A stretch of DNA of 64,000 nt from NCBI GenBank assembly GCA_030386875.1, contig CM059556.1:39782964-39846963 (forward strand), written 5' to 3'. The notes under the pieces were generated by a model. It did not search any database, was not told the origin of the DNA, and saw only the letters and a list, made by a program, of their open reading frames with translations. The translations under genes and the position numbers were made by a program. Positions within the stretch are counted from its first letter, which is position 1. Every line of letters starts with the position of its first letter. This DNA is from Morinoia aosen. Lineage: Eukaryota > Arthropoda > Malacostraca > Amphipoda > Talitridae. Positions 30,249 to 39,745 of this stretch are shown piece by piece.

Positions 30249-32720
30249 TACAAAATTGTGTACTCGACCCGTGATAAATGATGGGATTTAATATTGTCTA
30301 TATACGAATTCTCCACATGTGGATCATAAAGAAATATATCCATCCTAATAGTACCCGCGATTAAAATATTCTAGTACTAGTGCACTTGTGAAACTCGCAT
30401 CACAGATACAGTCATTAAGCATCTTTAAGAGCGTGAAAAGGAGACAAATCGACCAACAAAGACGGTCAGCCAATTTTATTTGTTCAATGAAATTTCCTGT
30501 TGGAAACCTTCCGTAGTTCTGATGGCGGCTTTGTGGAAGAAAAAGTTTCCTTCAGATGGCCTGTCATAGTTGACAGACAAGAATTTGAAACTGTTGAAAT
30601 TAGTTCTTTCTTTTCTTCGTCTTTTCGTTTTGCAGCTACATCTTTTTTTCGTTTTTTTGTTTCAATTTAACTTTCTATAATTAAGCATGTTTGAGCTTCT
30701 ACCAGACCTGCATTAACCTAAAATCACTTAAATTAACATTACTCGTGATGCGCTGGCGTTCACTAGTTAAATTATATTTGAGCTTACTCTGCTTGGGCAG
30801 CATGTCGCCCTTTTAATAAAAGTCGGTCTGGCACCTCTAACTTATTTTTCTTGCGTAAAAAGCAGTCTCTTTCTGCGACTTGAACTCCTCGACCCGGTAA
30901 ACAGGCACTTATTATTCAAGGTGATTCATTGTCAATTAATTTTTAAAATCTTAGTGCTATATGCAATCTTGCAATAAGATACGATATTCAGCTAGTCGGC
31001 GACCAGACATCTTAAAACTCGGTTTCTATCTACACAGAACACCACTAAAACTTCCTACCGGAGTACCGTGCTGATGACTGGCCATGTCCATTGGTTGTCT
31101 TCTATTTTTAAGGAGTTTCGTTTTTAAAACTAACATTTCGCTAAAGAAAATCTTCGGTCTCCGTTTTAAAGGAATTTAATAATAAAAATAGTACAGAGGT
31201 CGCAGCTGTGCGTACTGCTGGAATCCTCAAGATATGCCTAATTTGGGTGCTGTTTCCCTTTTTGCGCATCTCGGGAAACGACTTGCTATTGTTCCCTTGA
31301 AGTTATTCTGTATTTGAAATAAATGTTCGAACAGTCGCACTTAAGTTTTAAATCCTAAAATTCCATTGTAATAACATTGGAGAGATTACGCACAGGAAAT
31401 ACCTAAACCAATTTATTTATTTGTTTAAGGGGACACTTGCCCTTTATTGTATAAAAACAATCAACGCTATGCCGGGTGCCCCCACAAAAATGTCCCCGAC
31501 TTTTTAATTGATTATATCTCCGCTTTAAATTAACATATTTAAATTGTCTGTGTTTCACATTGTAGTAAATTTCATTCCCTTTTCAAATAATTTAAGTTTT
31601 TGAAAATCAGTTGAATAACCACTTTACAATGATCGATTTACTGAAAAGGGTAGAAAAACTAATTGTTCAAAGGGAAAGTTTAAAAAACAACACTGGTGTC
31701 CTTCTTCCTTTCTCAATTCCTACTGTTAAGAATAATTTCATAATGTTGTATCCTACAAACCACCAAGTATTTAAACCCTCTGAGAGGTTTCAAGTGTTCG
31801 GTGAAATAATCTGTAAAACTCTTCGTTCAATGGTGGCCAGAAGTAATACTTGCCTTGAGAGAAATGGAGGGTATGTCGAAGGACACTGAATTACTTTATT
31901 TGTTTGAACGTTATTTATGGTAACGATTTGTTACTTTTTATATTTTTGTTTGTTCATTTTTTTGGAAAGTACAAAATAAGGAAGAGTATAAATATTGCTT
32001 AAAAAACTTTTCCTTTGAACAGTTAGTTTTTCTACCCCTTTCAGTAAATTGATCATTGTAAAGTGTTTATTCAACTGATTTTCAAAAACTTAAATTATTC
32101 GAAAAGGAAGCAAAATTTATTACATTGTGAATAAAAGACAATTCAAATATTTTAATTTAAAGCGGAGATATAATTAATTGAAAAATCGGGGACATTTTTT
32201 GGGACACCCGGTATAATGAAAAACCAGGTGTCCGTCAATTTGTAAATAAATGTATGTTCTCGTGCGTAATTTCTCCTATTTTATTACAATAAAATCTGCT
32301 TCCTTGGACAGTATCATGAATACCGTTGAAATATTATGAAAAACCTGGCATCTGCTCACTTTTGTTTATAAATAAAAACATTACGTCAAAATCGAATCTA
32401 TTGTCACGAAAATGCGGCTAATCGCAGTAAAAAGGTATGGCAATTTTTTTTAAAAACTTCTTGCCGAATAATAATATAAATTATAATACAGTGTTGTTGC
32501 TTGCTTGGTTGGTGTGTGCGTCTGCCACATTCTTAAAGATGCTTAATGAGCGTAACTGTGATAATAGTTTTACCAGTGCACTAGTACGAGAATACTGAAT
32601 TTTAATCGCGAGTACTATTTGTATGGGTACATTTGTTTGTCATCTTTATCTTGATATTTTTTAAAACGATACCATCGAATCCTGTCATTTTTCACCAATC
32701 ACGTACTCTAGTAATTTGTC
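30249..32720. repeat. Large imperfect palindrome (about 2.4 kb)
   Basis: Matching arms in opposite orientation: 30343-30430 with 32531-32625 (shared AGTACTAGTGCAC-type core and CATTAAGCATCTTTAAG), 30249-30340 with about 32630-32720 (weaker), and 31360-31700 with 31990-32300. The left arm carries about 700 bp more than the right between outer and inner blocks. A foldback element or an inverted duplication disturbed by later insertion would both fit. No gene is supported inside. Confidence 0.65.
31470..32213. mobile_element. Foldback MITE in the centre of the palindrome
   Basis: Terminal inverted repeats of about 215 bp, beginning CCGGGTG and including TGTCCCCGA, bounded by TA. The unique centre (about 31700-31990) codes for nothing recognisable; the 92-codon frame at 31611 lies mainly in the repeat arm. 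CCGGGTGTCCC-type ends with TA flanks suggest a Tc1/mariner-derived MITE. Confidence 0.6.
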
Positions 32721-33355
32721 AATTAACATTCTGAAGTCAATTTAAAAGTCGTTCGATAATAAAGAATATAGTGAACATATGTACAGGTTTCAACATCTGC
32801 AACCGTCTACTACTAAGAATGACAGTCGTGTGTTTATTTATACGTTTCGTGTCACGCTCTTAAGAATCGATAGGAAAAAATTAGCACTGGCGGTCTTGGT
32901 TTCAGTTCACGGTCAATTAATACACTCATTTTCGTACAAGTGCTCTAGCTATAATGCCACTTTCAAAACAATTGAGAGATCCAGAGCCTTATATACCAGA
33001 GTTCTAATCGTGGATACCGAGTTCGGCGGGGTATTGTATATTACAATGTACTGTATCACAATACACTCTATTGCATATTACAATATACATGCACAAGCTC
33101 GCAGTTGCTTTCACTAATGTTGAATTTCTGTATCTAGGATACGACACGAATGGCTATAACTACTTCTCTTGCGGCTCAAAAATACCGTGTTCCAAGTGTT
33201 TATTCCTCTAATAAGAAAAATAAGTTACCTTTGGAATAAGTTTAAGCATGGAAACTCCACTCGAGCGAAAATTTGTTGAAGAAAGGTATTGAATCCTGTC
33301 ATTTTTGACGGACCGTGTACGCTAGTTTAAGAAATGAAATATTCATCTTATGAAT
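32721..33355. other. AT-rich intergenic DNA
   Basis: No supported gene; the 112-codon frame at 32779 shows no motif. A segment at 33283-33330 (GAATCCTGTCATTTTT) repeats 32683-32725 in direct orientation and so is a third copy of the palindrome's outer end. Confidence 0.45.
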
Positions 33356-33360
33356 TATGA

Positions 33361-33605
33361 ATAGGTGGAGTTGGAGTCCCAAAATTGCGAAAAGGCGGAG
33401 TCGGTGTTGGAGTCGCCAAATTTTGGAAAGGGGGAGTCGGAGTCGGAGTCGGAGTCGCCAAATTCTGAAAAGGTGGAGTCGGAGTCGGAGTCGGAGTCGC
33501 CAAATTCTGGAAAGGTGGAGTCGGAGTCGGAGTCGGAGTCGCCAAATTCTGGAGAGGTGGAGTCGGAGTCGGAGTCGGAGTCACAAATTTATTCCTCCGA
33601 CTCCG
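33361..33605 (+). repeat. GGAGTC minisatellite, 42 bp higher-order units
   Basis: Four or five units, each four GGAGTC hexamers followed by a spacer of the type GCCAAATTCTGGAAAGGT. At the right end it carries CCGACTCCGCAATCCTGGTACC, the inverse of the head next to the 11.6 kb array. Frames through it code only for Ser-Glu, Arg-Ser or Thr-Pro repeats. Confidence 0.9.
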
Positions 33606-34085
33606 CAATCCTGGTACCTACTACCTACTCGTGTGTTTCCTCTACTCGTACGTTCCAGTTTTAGCTTTATTTTTAGAATTATTTTAAGTTTCTAGTGCAG
33701 GGGGTTTGAAATATGATAAATGTTTTCATGGGTGTTTAAGGAAATGGCTTTAAAAAAGCACTCAGTCAGTGGGAATTACAAAATAATTTACGACTGCAAA
33801 TAAGGAACTTTTCCACATTCGAGAATATATAGCACAAAACCCGGGATTTTGTAGTAATATTAGCTGAAAAGTAGCTTAATTATTTGATAAATTTTATTCA
33901 AACGAGAAATGTTTCAGCTTCTTCGTCCGGGGCACGTGTCATTTGTGTAATCAAAAGATCTCTGCACGAACGTTATCATAATCATTTGTAAAATATTTTT
34001 TCGTTACGTACTAGGCTAAAATTTACATATCATCATTCAAATGGCATATAGGTTTATCTACTCTAATGAAATTCTTACCTCAGCA
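33606..34085. other. AT-rich intergenic DNA
   Basis: 480 bp with no gene or repeat recognised. It ends at the start of an older Gypsy-2-type LTR. Confidence 0.5.
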
Positions 34086-34233
34086 TGTAGCACTAGCTAC
34101 AAAGAGTAAAATTCTAAAATTTCTCATTAGCACTTAAATAGCATAATAATTGGTATTAAAAATCTTACTCTAAACTATTATTAATAATTTTCTACTTATA
34201 ATTAGTAATCCTTGAAGTTTTTGTGTAAATGCA
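34086..34233 (+). repeat. Older Gypsy-2-type LTR, left fragment
   Basis: Begins TGTAGCACTAG and is a diverged copy of the first 148 bp of the Gypsy-2 LTR, ending at GTGTAAATGCA where Gypsy-2 starts. The continuation of this old LTR is at 53675-53955. Confidence 0.8.
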
Positions 34234-35080
34234 TGTAGCATTCGCTACATAAGCGTAAAATTATTAAACTTTCTCATTCGCACTTAAATAAAATAATTAT
34301 TGACATTAAAAATCTTACTCTAAATTATTATTAATAATTTTCTACTTATAATTAGTAACCTCTGAAGCTATTGTGTAAATGCATGAGATAATAAATAACA
34401 CTCGACATTTCCGAGAGAGAAGCCTCTGAATGGCAATACTGCGCAGTGAAGCGTCTCTTTTGAACCACACTTTCTCTGGCCTCGTTTGCTCGTGCATACA
34501 GCGTTCTTAACCTCAACGACGTCGCCAAACGCCACACACACATTTCCCTGGGCCTTATCTTAACAAGTAAAAAAAATCTGCCTGAGACATACTAGTTAAA
34601 ATCTACGTGACCTTAGTCTCTGGCTCCACCAGCGAGTGAAAGCCTAAAGATATTATCATCAAAGGCTAGTTAAGCTACCTTTGTCAACCACGACAACTTG
34701 TCTTGTCAGTGTGGAAAATTATCAGACAGTCCTGAACTTATAAGAGGGACTCTCCTCGCACGTCACTGCTCAGAACTCAGATTCCGTCAGTCGTAAAATT
34801 GAGTTTGCCTAAAGTCCCCCAAACACTCTCATTTACCTCCGGACCTCACCATCGCTCACCGGACTCCGCCGGCACGGAGTGCCCACCTAGACAAGCTCTT
34901 CGAGATCAAGCTCATCGCCAGTCCTCCCGGGTTTCCTTCAATAAATCATTCCAAAAAGCTGAGTCCCAACGTGTCGTAATTATCCCTTTCTCGCAATTCT
35001 AAGAACCTTATCGAGTACGTTTACGTTGGTCGTTGAATACGGATACTAAAGTTTTAATCCAAACCCCGCCAAACGTAACA
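34234..35080 (+). repeat. Gypsy-2 5' LTR (847 bp)
   Basis: Begins TGTAGCATTCGC and ends AAACGTAACA; an equally long copy is at 52826-53672 with few differences. Confidence 0.93.
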
Positions 35081-35628
35081 CTGGTGACAACCCAGAAAGA
35101 CCACAGCTTTAAAGCTTAAAAACTATTCAACTAAACACTGGTGACCCCAAAGCTTAAAACCCCAGCTTTCCAGCCTTAAAACTAAAAAAAACTATTCAAC
35201 TCGATAAGTGTTTGAAAAAGTGTGAGAGAGGATAATGTTGGCATATCATTGTAGTGATAAGTTCCCATTGTCGTAGTCCTTGAGAATTTCTATGGATTTA
35301 ACCGTGTTAATGTTCTCTGAGCAGCTCTAAAAATTTTTTTTCTTTCATGCTGTTTTCCTATCTTTTGTTTCATGTGCCACAGTAGGTAGGAAATTTTTTT
35401 TCCCTTTATTTCCGTGCTTTACGCGTATTTCTGACTACCGCAAAAATTTTCGTTTCCAATTTTTTTTCTTCTTTCCATTTTTTTTCAACGTGATTTGAAC
35501 GATTGCGTAGACAAAAAAAAATTAATAACGCAAACCTTTGACACTTTAATTCCAAGTCATAGGCGTTGAATACGTAAATTCCATGCCGTTATAGCTTAAT
35601 TTTGCATTCAAAAAGGAAAATTGCCAGC
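35081..35628 (+). other. Gypsy-2 leader with primer-binding region
   Basis: The LTR is followed by CTGGTGACAACCCAG, a TGG-type primer-binding site one base from the LTR whose tRNA I could not identify. A similar CTGGTGACCCCAAAG recurs at 35140. T-rich, non-coding up to the gag ATG. Confidence 0.55.
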
Positions 35629-36579
35629 ATGCCCGACACAGAGAATGAAGATCGAGCGCGCGCCAAACCTCTTAGTCTGCCGCCTTTCATACCAGAAGAC
35701 AGCCTCACTTGGTTTAACCAAGTGGAGGCAATATTTAGGTATAATAATATAAGGGACGAAAACGATATGTTTTATGCCCTTGTGTCCGCAGCTCCCACGA
35801 AATTGTTAAGTGATTCGAACGACCTCATAGCAAACCCGCCTGCTGTTAATCCTTACGGCATCTTGAAAGGCAAAATCATGGCAAAGTTACAGTTGTCCGA
35901 CACGGACAAGTTTAGGTCTTTAATAAATGAGTCAGCAATTCCACCTGTCTCTGTCACCTTCTCTCCGACCGCGTTAGTGAAGGAACTTAAAAGATTATCA
36001 GCCGGGGTGAACATAGCTGAGGGATTCCTGAAAGAGGTTTACATGAATAAACTACCTAGTAACGTGCGTCAGTTTCTATCGTTAGCAAGCCCGGACCAAA
36101 CTTTAGAGATGCTTGCAGAGTCCACAGAAACAGTGATGCGCAACTTAAACATGACACACACGCCGCAGGTAGCTTCCTTGAACGCATCAGCTGCGAATTT
36201 TTGCCCGCCGAATGCTCCTAATATTCAACCTTCTCCTTCTATGGAAACGATGCAGTGAGAAATCGCCGAACTGAAACAAGCTTTCCAGAATTGCCAGTTA
36301 AGTCATAGTGTAGCTCATATCCAGAAAGGCCCACGGAGATTCCCTAGCTACCAAAATGCCTACGACTATTCCTACGACTATCCTCCTCAACGTTTCGATA
36401 GAGGTAGATCTTATGATAGGTCAAATCAAAACCGCCGCTTTAGATCGCGCTCTCGCGACGCCAACAGTCTCTTATGTTGGTATCATGAGAAGTTCGGCGA
36501 CCAGGCTCGCAAATGTGCCTCTAGACACTGTCCTCGTTATACCGAAATGACTTCGGGAAACGCAAACAGCGACGCATAG
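35629..36579 (+). pseudogene. gag: Gypsy-2 Gag with internal stop
   Basis: Starts at ATG 35629 (MPDTENEDRARA). The first 209 codons carry a Gypsy/Mag-type capsid domain (FIPEDSLTWFNQVEAIF, then LPSNVRQFLS). A TGA at 36256-36258 stops it, but the same frame then continues to TAG 36577-36579 through an Arg/Tyr-rich linker and the zinc motif CWYHEKFGDQARKC, typical of the nucleocapsid end of this family. The TGA therefore truncates a longer Gag and removes its RNA-binding part. Pol overlaps the end in the -1 frame. Confidence 0.85.
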
Positions 36580-37365
36580 TAGCGAGTACTGCGTTGCCTC
36601 ATTCCCAGACTACTCGCCTCTTAACTATTCTAGATCCCACAACCAAATATCGATTTTTGATCGACACTGGTTCAAGTGTGTCAATTATCCCAGACACGGC
36701 TAAAGACAAAAAGAATAATCTAGTGGCGACACTACGCGCCGCAAATGGCACTCCAATAGCTTGTTATGGAGAGAGAGTACTAGAGTGCAGTCTGGGATTG
36801 AGGCGAAATTTTCTCTTCACCTTCCTCATCGCGGAAGTCCAAGAGCCCATAATTGGCGCGGACTTCTTAGCGAAGTTTGGGATTGTTGTAGATGTTAAAA
36901 ACCGTAGAATTAGGGACGAGGAGACACAGATCTCAATTCCCGCTTTTGGCATAACTAGAGCTAATGTCTTGCATTCCTTCTCTATTGCTTTCAAGCAAGA
37001 GTGCATGTTCGAGCAGGTTCTCGCAGAATACCCTGCACTTACAAACTCTAACTTAGCTTCTAAAAATATGCAGACGAGCACAAAACACTTCATTGAAACG
37101 ACTGGACCGCCAGTTTACTCCAGAGCTAGGCGACTACCGCCTGATCGATTGGCTTTCGCCAAGAAAGAGTTTGCTAGGATGCTAGACAGCGGCTCAAAAA
37201 TCGACCTCCAGAGCGCCTTCCATCAATACCACTTGAGGAGAGCGCAATACCTAAGACCGCGGTAATCACTCCGTTTGGTCTCTTTGAATTTTTGAAGATG
37301 CCTTACGGTCTGCGTAATGCTCCGCAGACTTTCCAACGCCACATGGCTGAAATCTTCTCGGATCT
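36576..37365 (+). pseudogene. pol: Gypsy-2 Pol, N-terminal part: protease and start of RT
   Basis: In the -1 frame to gag. Aspartic protease with LIDTGSSVS (36660-36686) and IIGADFL (about 36850-36870). The beginning of RT follows (FAKKEFARMLDSGS), but the sequence jumps at about 37198 straight to KIDLQSAFHQ, so the early RT motifs, about 60-70 codons, are deleted. A one-base loss near 37226 shifts the frame; the later RT motif FGLFEFLKMPYGL is in the other frame. BEL-2 then breaks the gene at GATCT. Confidence 0.85.
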
Positions 37366-39640
37366 TGTCACGTCGTACAAGACGTGAGGAAATTTGAAGA
37401 ATTTTGATAAATTCATTGCGGCAACATTCTGCGGATCCGCGCTTCGTCCGCAAGAATGACGCCAACGTTTTATTTGTTTGAAGTGCGTGGGAGGAACAGG
37501 TTCCTGGATAATTTTAAGTTCTGCGTTGTTTAGGAAGTGAACTTGAGTGAGAAACTCATTCGATTGACGTGTTACCTCGCTAGCTATATTTTTCGGGTGT
37601 TTTCACACGGTGTAGCCAGTAAGCTGCAGTGTAATGCTGGGAATTAGTCAGGTTCTGGTTTAACGGTATTTTAGCTGAACACTGTGATTTTACTAATGAA
37701 CTTTCCTATCTCTGTTTCACTGCTCTAAGTGATTTGTGTTAATGTCCAAACCTTTTGCTCAACAACATTTACATAATAGCCAAGCCATGTAAGCTATGTT
37801 GTCATATATAATATTGTAAACAGTGTCATGGGCAGTAAATGCAACATGGAGAGACTGACATTTCAATGCCTCTTAGTCTACACAGAGGATTACTTGAAGT
37901 TTATTGCATTTCATAGATTAACACAAGATAGCAAATTTTATATTTATTTGATAATACAAACCAACCACTGCTTCACTATTGAAAGATTTGTGTACTGAAA
38001 ATAAAAACTATGGTGATTCTTCCATGGATTAGACATCAGTTGTTGATATTGAAAAATTCATGGCACGTCGTGTCAGACTTGTACCAACTTGGGAACACGA
38101 TTTTCTTGTCTTTGTATTATCTCTTGTCTTTTTATTATTTATAACATTCATTAATAGAAAGATGTGAACCAAGCAAATTAAATTTAGTCGATTGGCTTCT
38201 TACCTATGAGCTGTGCTGGGCAAGTTGCGCCAGTCAGCAAGGTGGAAGCCTAAAGTTACGGCATTCAGTAGACTGAGAATAGGCGCAGAAATTTGAGACC
38301 ACTAGCTCATATGATTTGTGTTTTCAAAGCGACGTCGACAAACGTGCACTTGCCTCTCTCATTTTGTTTATAATAGAATTTATTGATAATGGTGATTTGA
38401 TGACCTGAGTGACTTGCCCCTGCTTTAGAGACCTAATTTGCTGTCTCTTTTCCACAGATAGGGTAAAGAAAGCCAGAGTAGGCACTTATTTTGCAGACTA
38501 AAATAAGCTGTCACAGGTCTAAACTGAGGGACCTTTCCTCATCGTCTGTAAGTATTTTAGAGTATCCTCTTTCAACTTGTGATGTTACCTAACTCGTCAT
38601 ACCTTTATAGTGTGAAGCGTTCATGTGAAAACTATAAACTTGTTGTGCGATCGTCCACCTTTGTTCAAATAAAGTGCTTATTGACTAATGACCGCTGTGT
38701 TAGGATTGTTGGATACGGATGTACATTCATGTGTGTAACTTTGTGCTTCCTTAAAAGGACACTTTGAACATTGGCCGAAACAAGCGATTCATGTATTATT
38801 GCCTGGCGTCAGGGATTACGAAGTTCATGCCATGTACATATAAACTATCAAAAGCGTTCTCACCTCACAATGGAAATGCATCGTCCATGAAATTGCGCTG
38901 TCTCTTATAGCTGTCATTACACGTATTATCGAATGTAGATCGGGCAGGATTAGGAGTACATTGCCCTCAATCATCCCCCTCGACTAGTGACACGAGTTTA
39001 CAATATTCGTGTGTGTATATCATGAATGTGTTCTTTCTAAATGTGTTAATCGACGAGAGACTTATTTTTCTTCCCCGTCGATGCAACGGAAACCTTTCTT
39101 GTTTGTGAACTTATTTCCCAGCCTACTGTTTCTGTGCACCCTGTGCGTAGATTCCGCGTTCCCCCAACTACACGCTAGATGGTGCCTTCCTCATTCCTCT
39201 CTTGGGACACCTTTGTCGCGGTCAGGGGAGGCTAAAACTTTTTTATATGATAATACTAGTAATGGTAATGCGAATTGTTGTTGTGCTACGTCGTTGGCAG
39301 GGTGGTGAATTCTCTTTTTATGTGCTACTATTCTATGGCCTCTTATGTCCCACTCAGCTATTTCTCGTGTACCCTTGAGGTGTGAGTTACTTTCTTGTTG
39401 TGCGGTGCTATATGCATCAGTTAATCATTCGACTATGATCTTGAATTAGGCTTCTCATGTCATGCAATTCGTGGTCCGACTCTGAATCATACCTTTCTGG
39501 GCAGATTCACGGAGTCGCTCGGATAAGAAATAAAACTGAAGAAACCTCGAAATTCTTTTGGAACCCTTGCGCCTACCGTTCTATGTCGTGCCGAAGCGAA
39601 GATAGAGAAGATAGAAAGTCCGCTAGCGCACGACATAACA
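37366..39640 (+). repeat. BEL-2 5' LTR (2,275 bp)
   Basis: Begins TGTCACGTCGTACAAGACGTG, with a small hairpin at the end (CACGTC/GACGTG), and finishes CACGACATAACA. Copies: 45854-48127, 50478-52749 (reverse), 62402-64000 (partial). Small frames such as 38579-38767 and 39009-39308 recur only because the LTR recurs. Confidence 0.94.
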
Positions 39641-39745
39641 GTGAATAGACGCCAGCGGAAGGTGCCCTCCCACGAAGAAGCCCTCCAAAGAGGAGGCCCA
39701 CAGCAGATTCTCAGCCGCCCGCGGCGAATATCCGAGACCACGGAA

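Noticed and set aside
31611-31889. 92-codon frame in the palindrome centre
   Set aside because: It lies largely in the TIR arm of the MITE and resembles no transposase.
32779-33117. 112-codon frame in AT-rich DNA
   Set aside because: No motif, no homologous copy in the window, composition as in surrounding intergenic DNA.
33361-33605. Regular repeat-spacer pattern resembling a CRISPR array
   Set aside because: The spacers are nearly identical and the setting is eukaryotic; it is a minisatellite.
38579-39308. Short frames repeated in every BEL-2-type LTR (also 47066, 47496, 50810, 51351, 63616)
   Set aside because: They recur because the LTRs are near-identical; the more distant BEL-3 LTR does not keep them.
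39457-39648. Frame at the BEL-2 LTR end running into downstream sequence (also 47944-48156 and 50386-50661)
   Set aside because: Same LTR-borne shadow; its end differs with whatever DNA follows the LTR.
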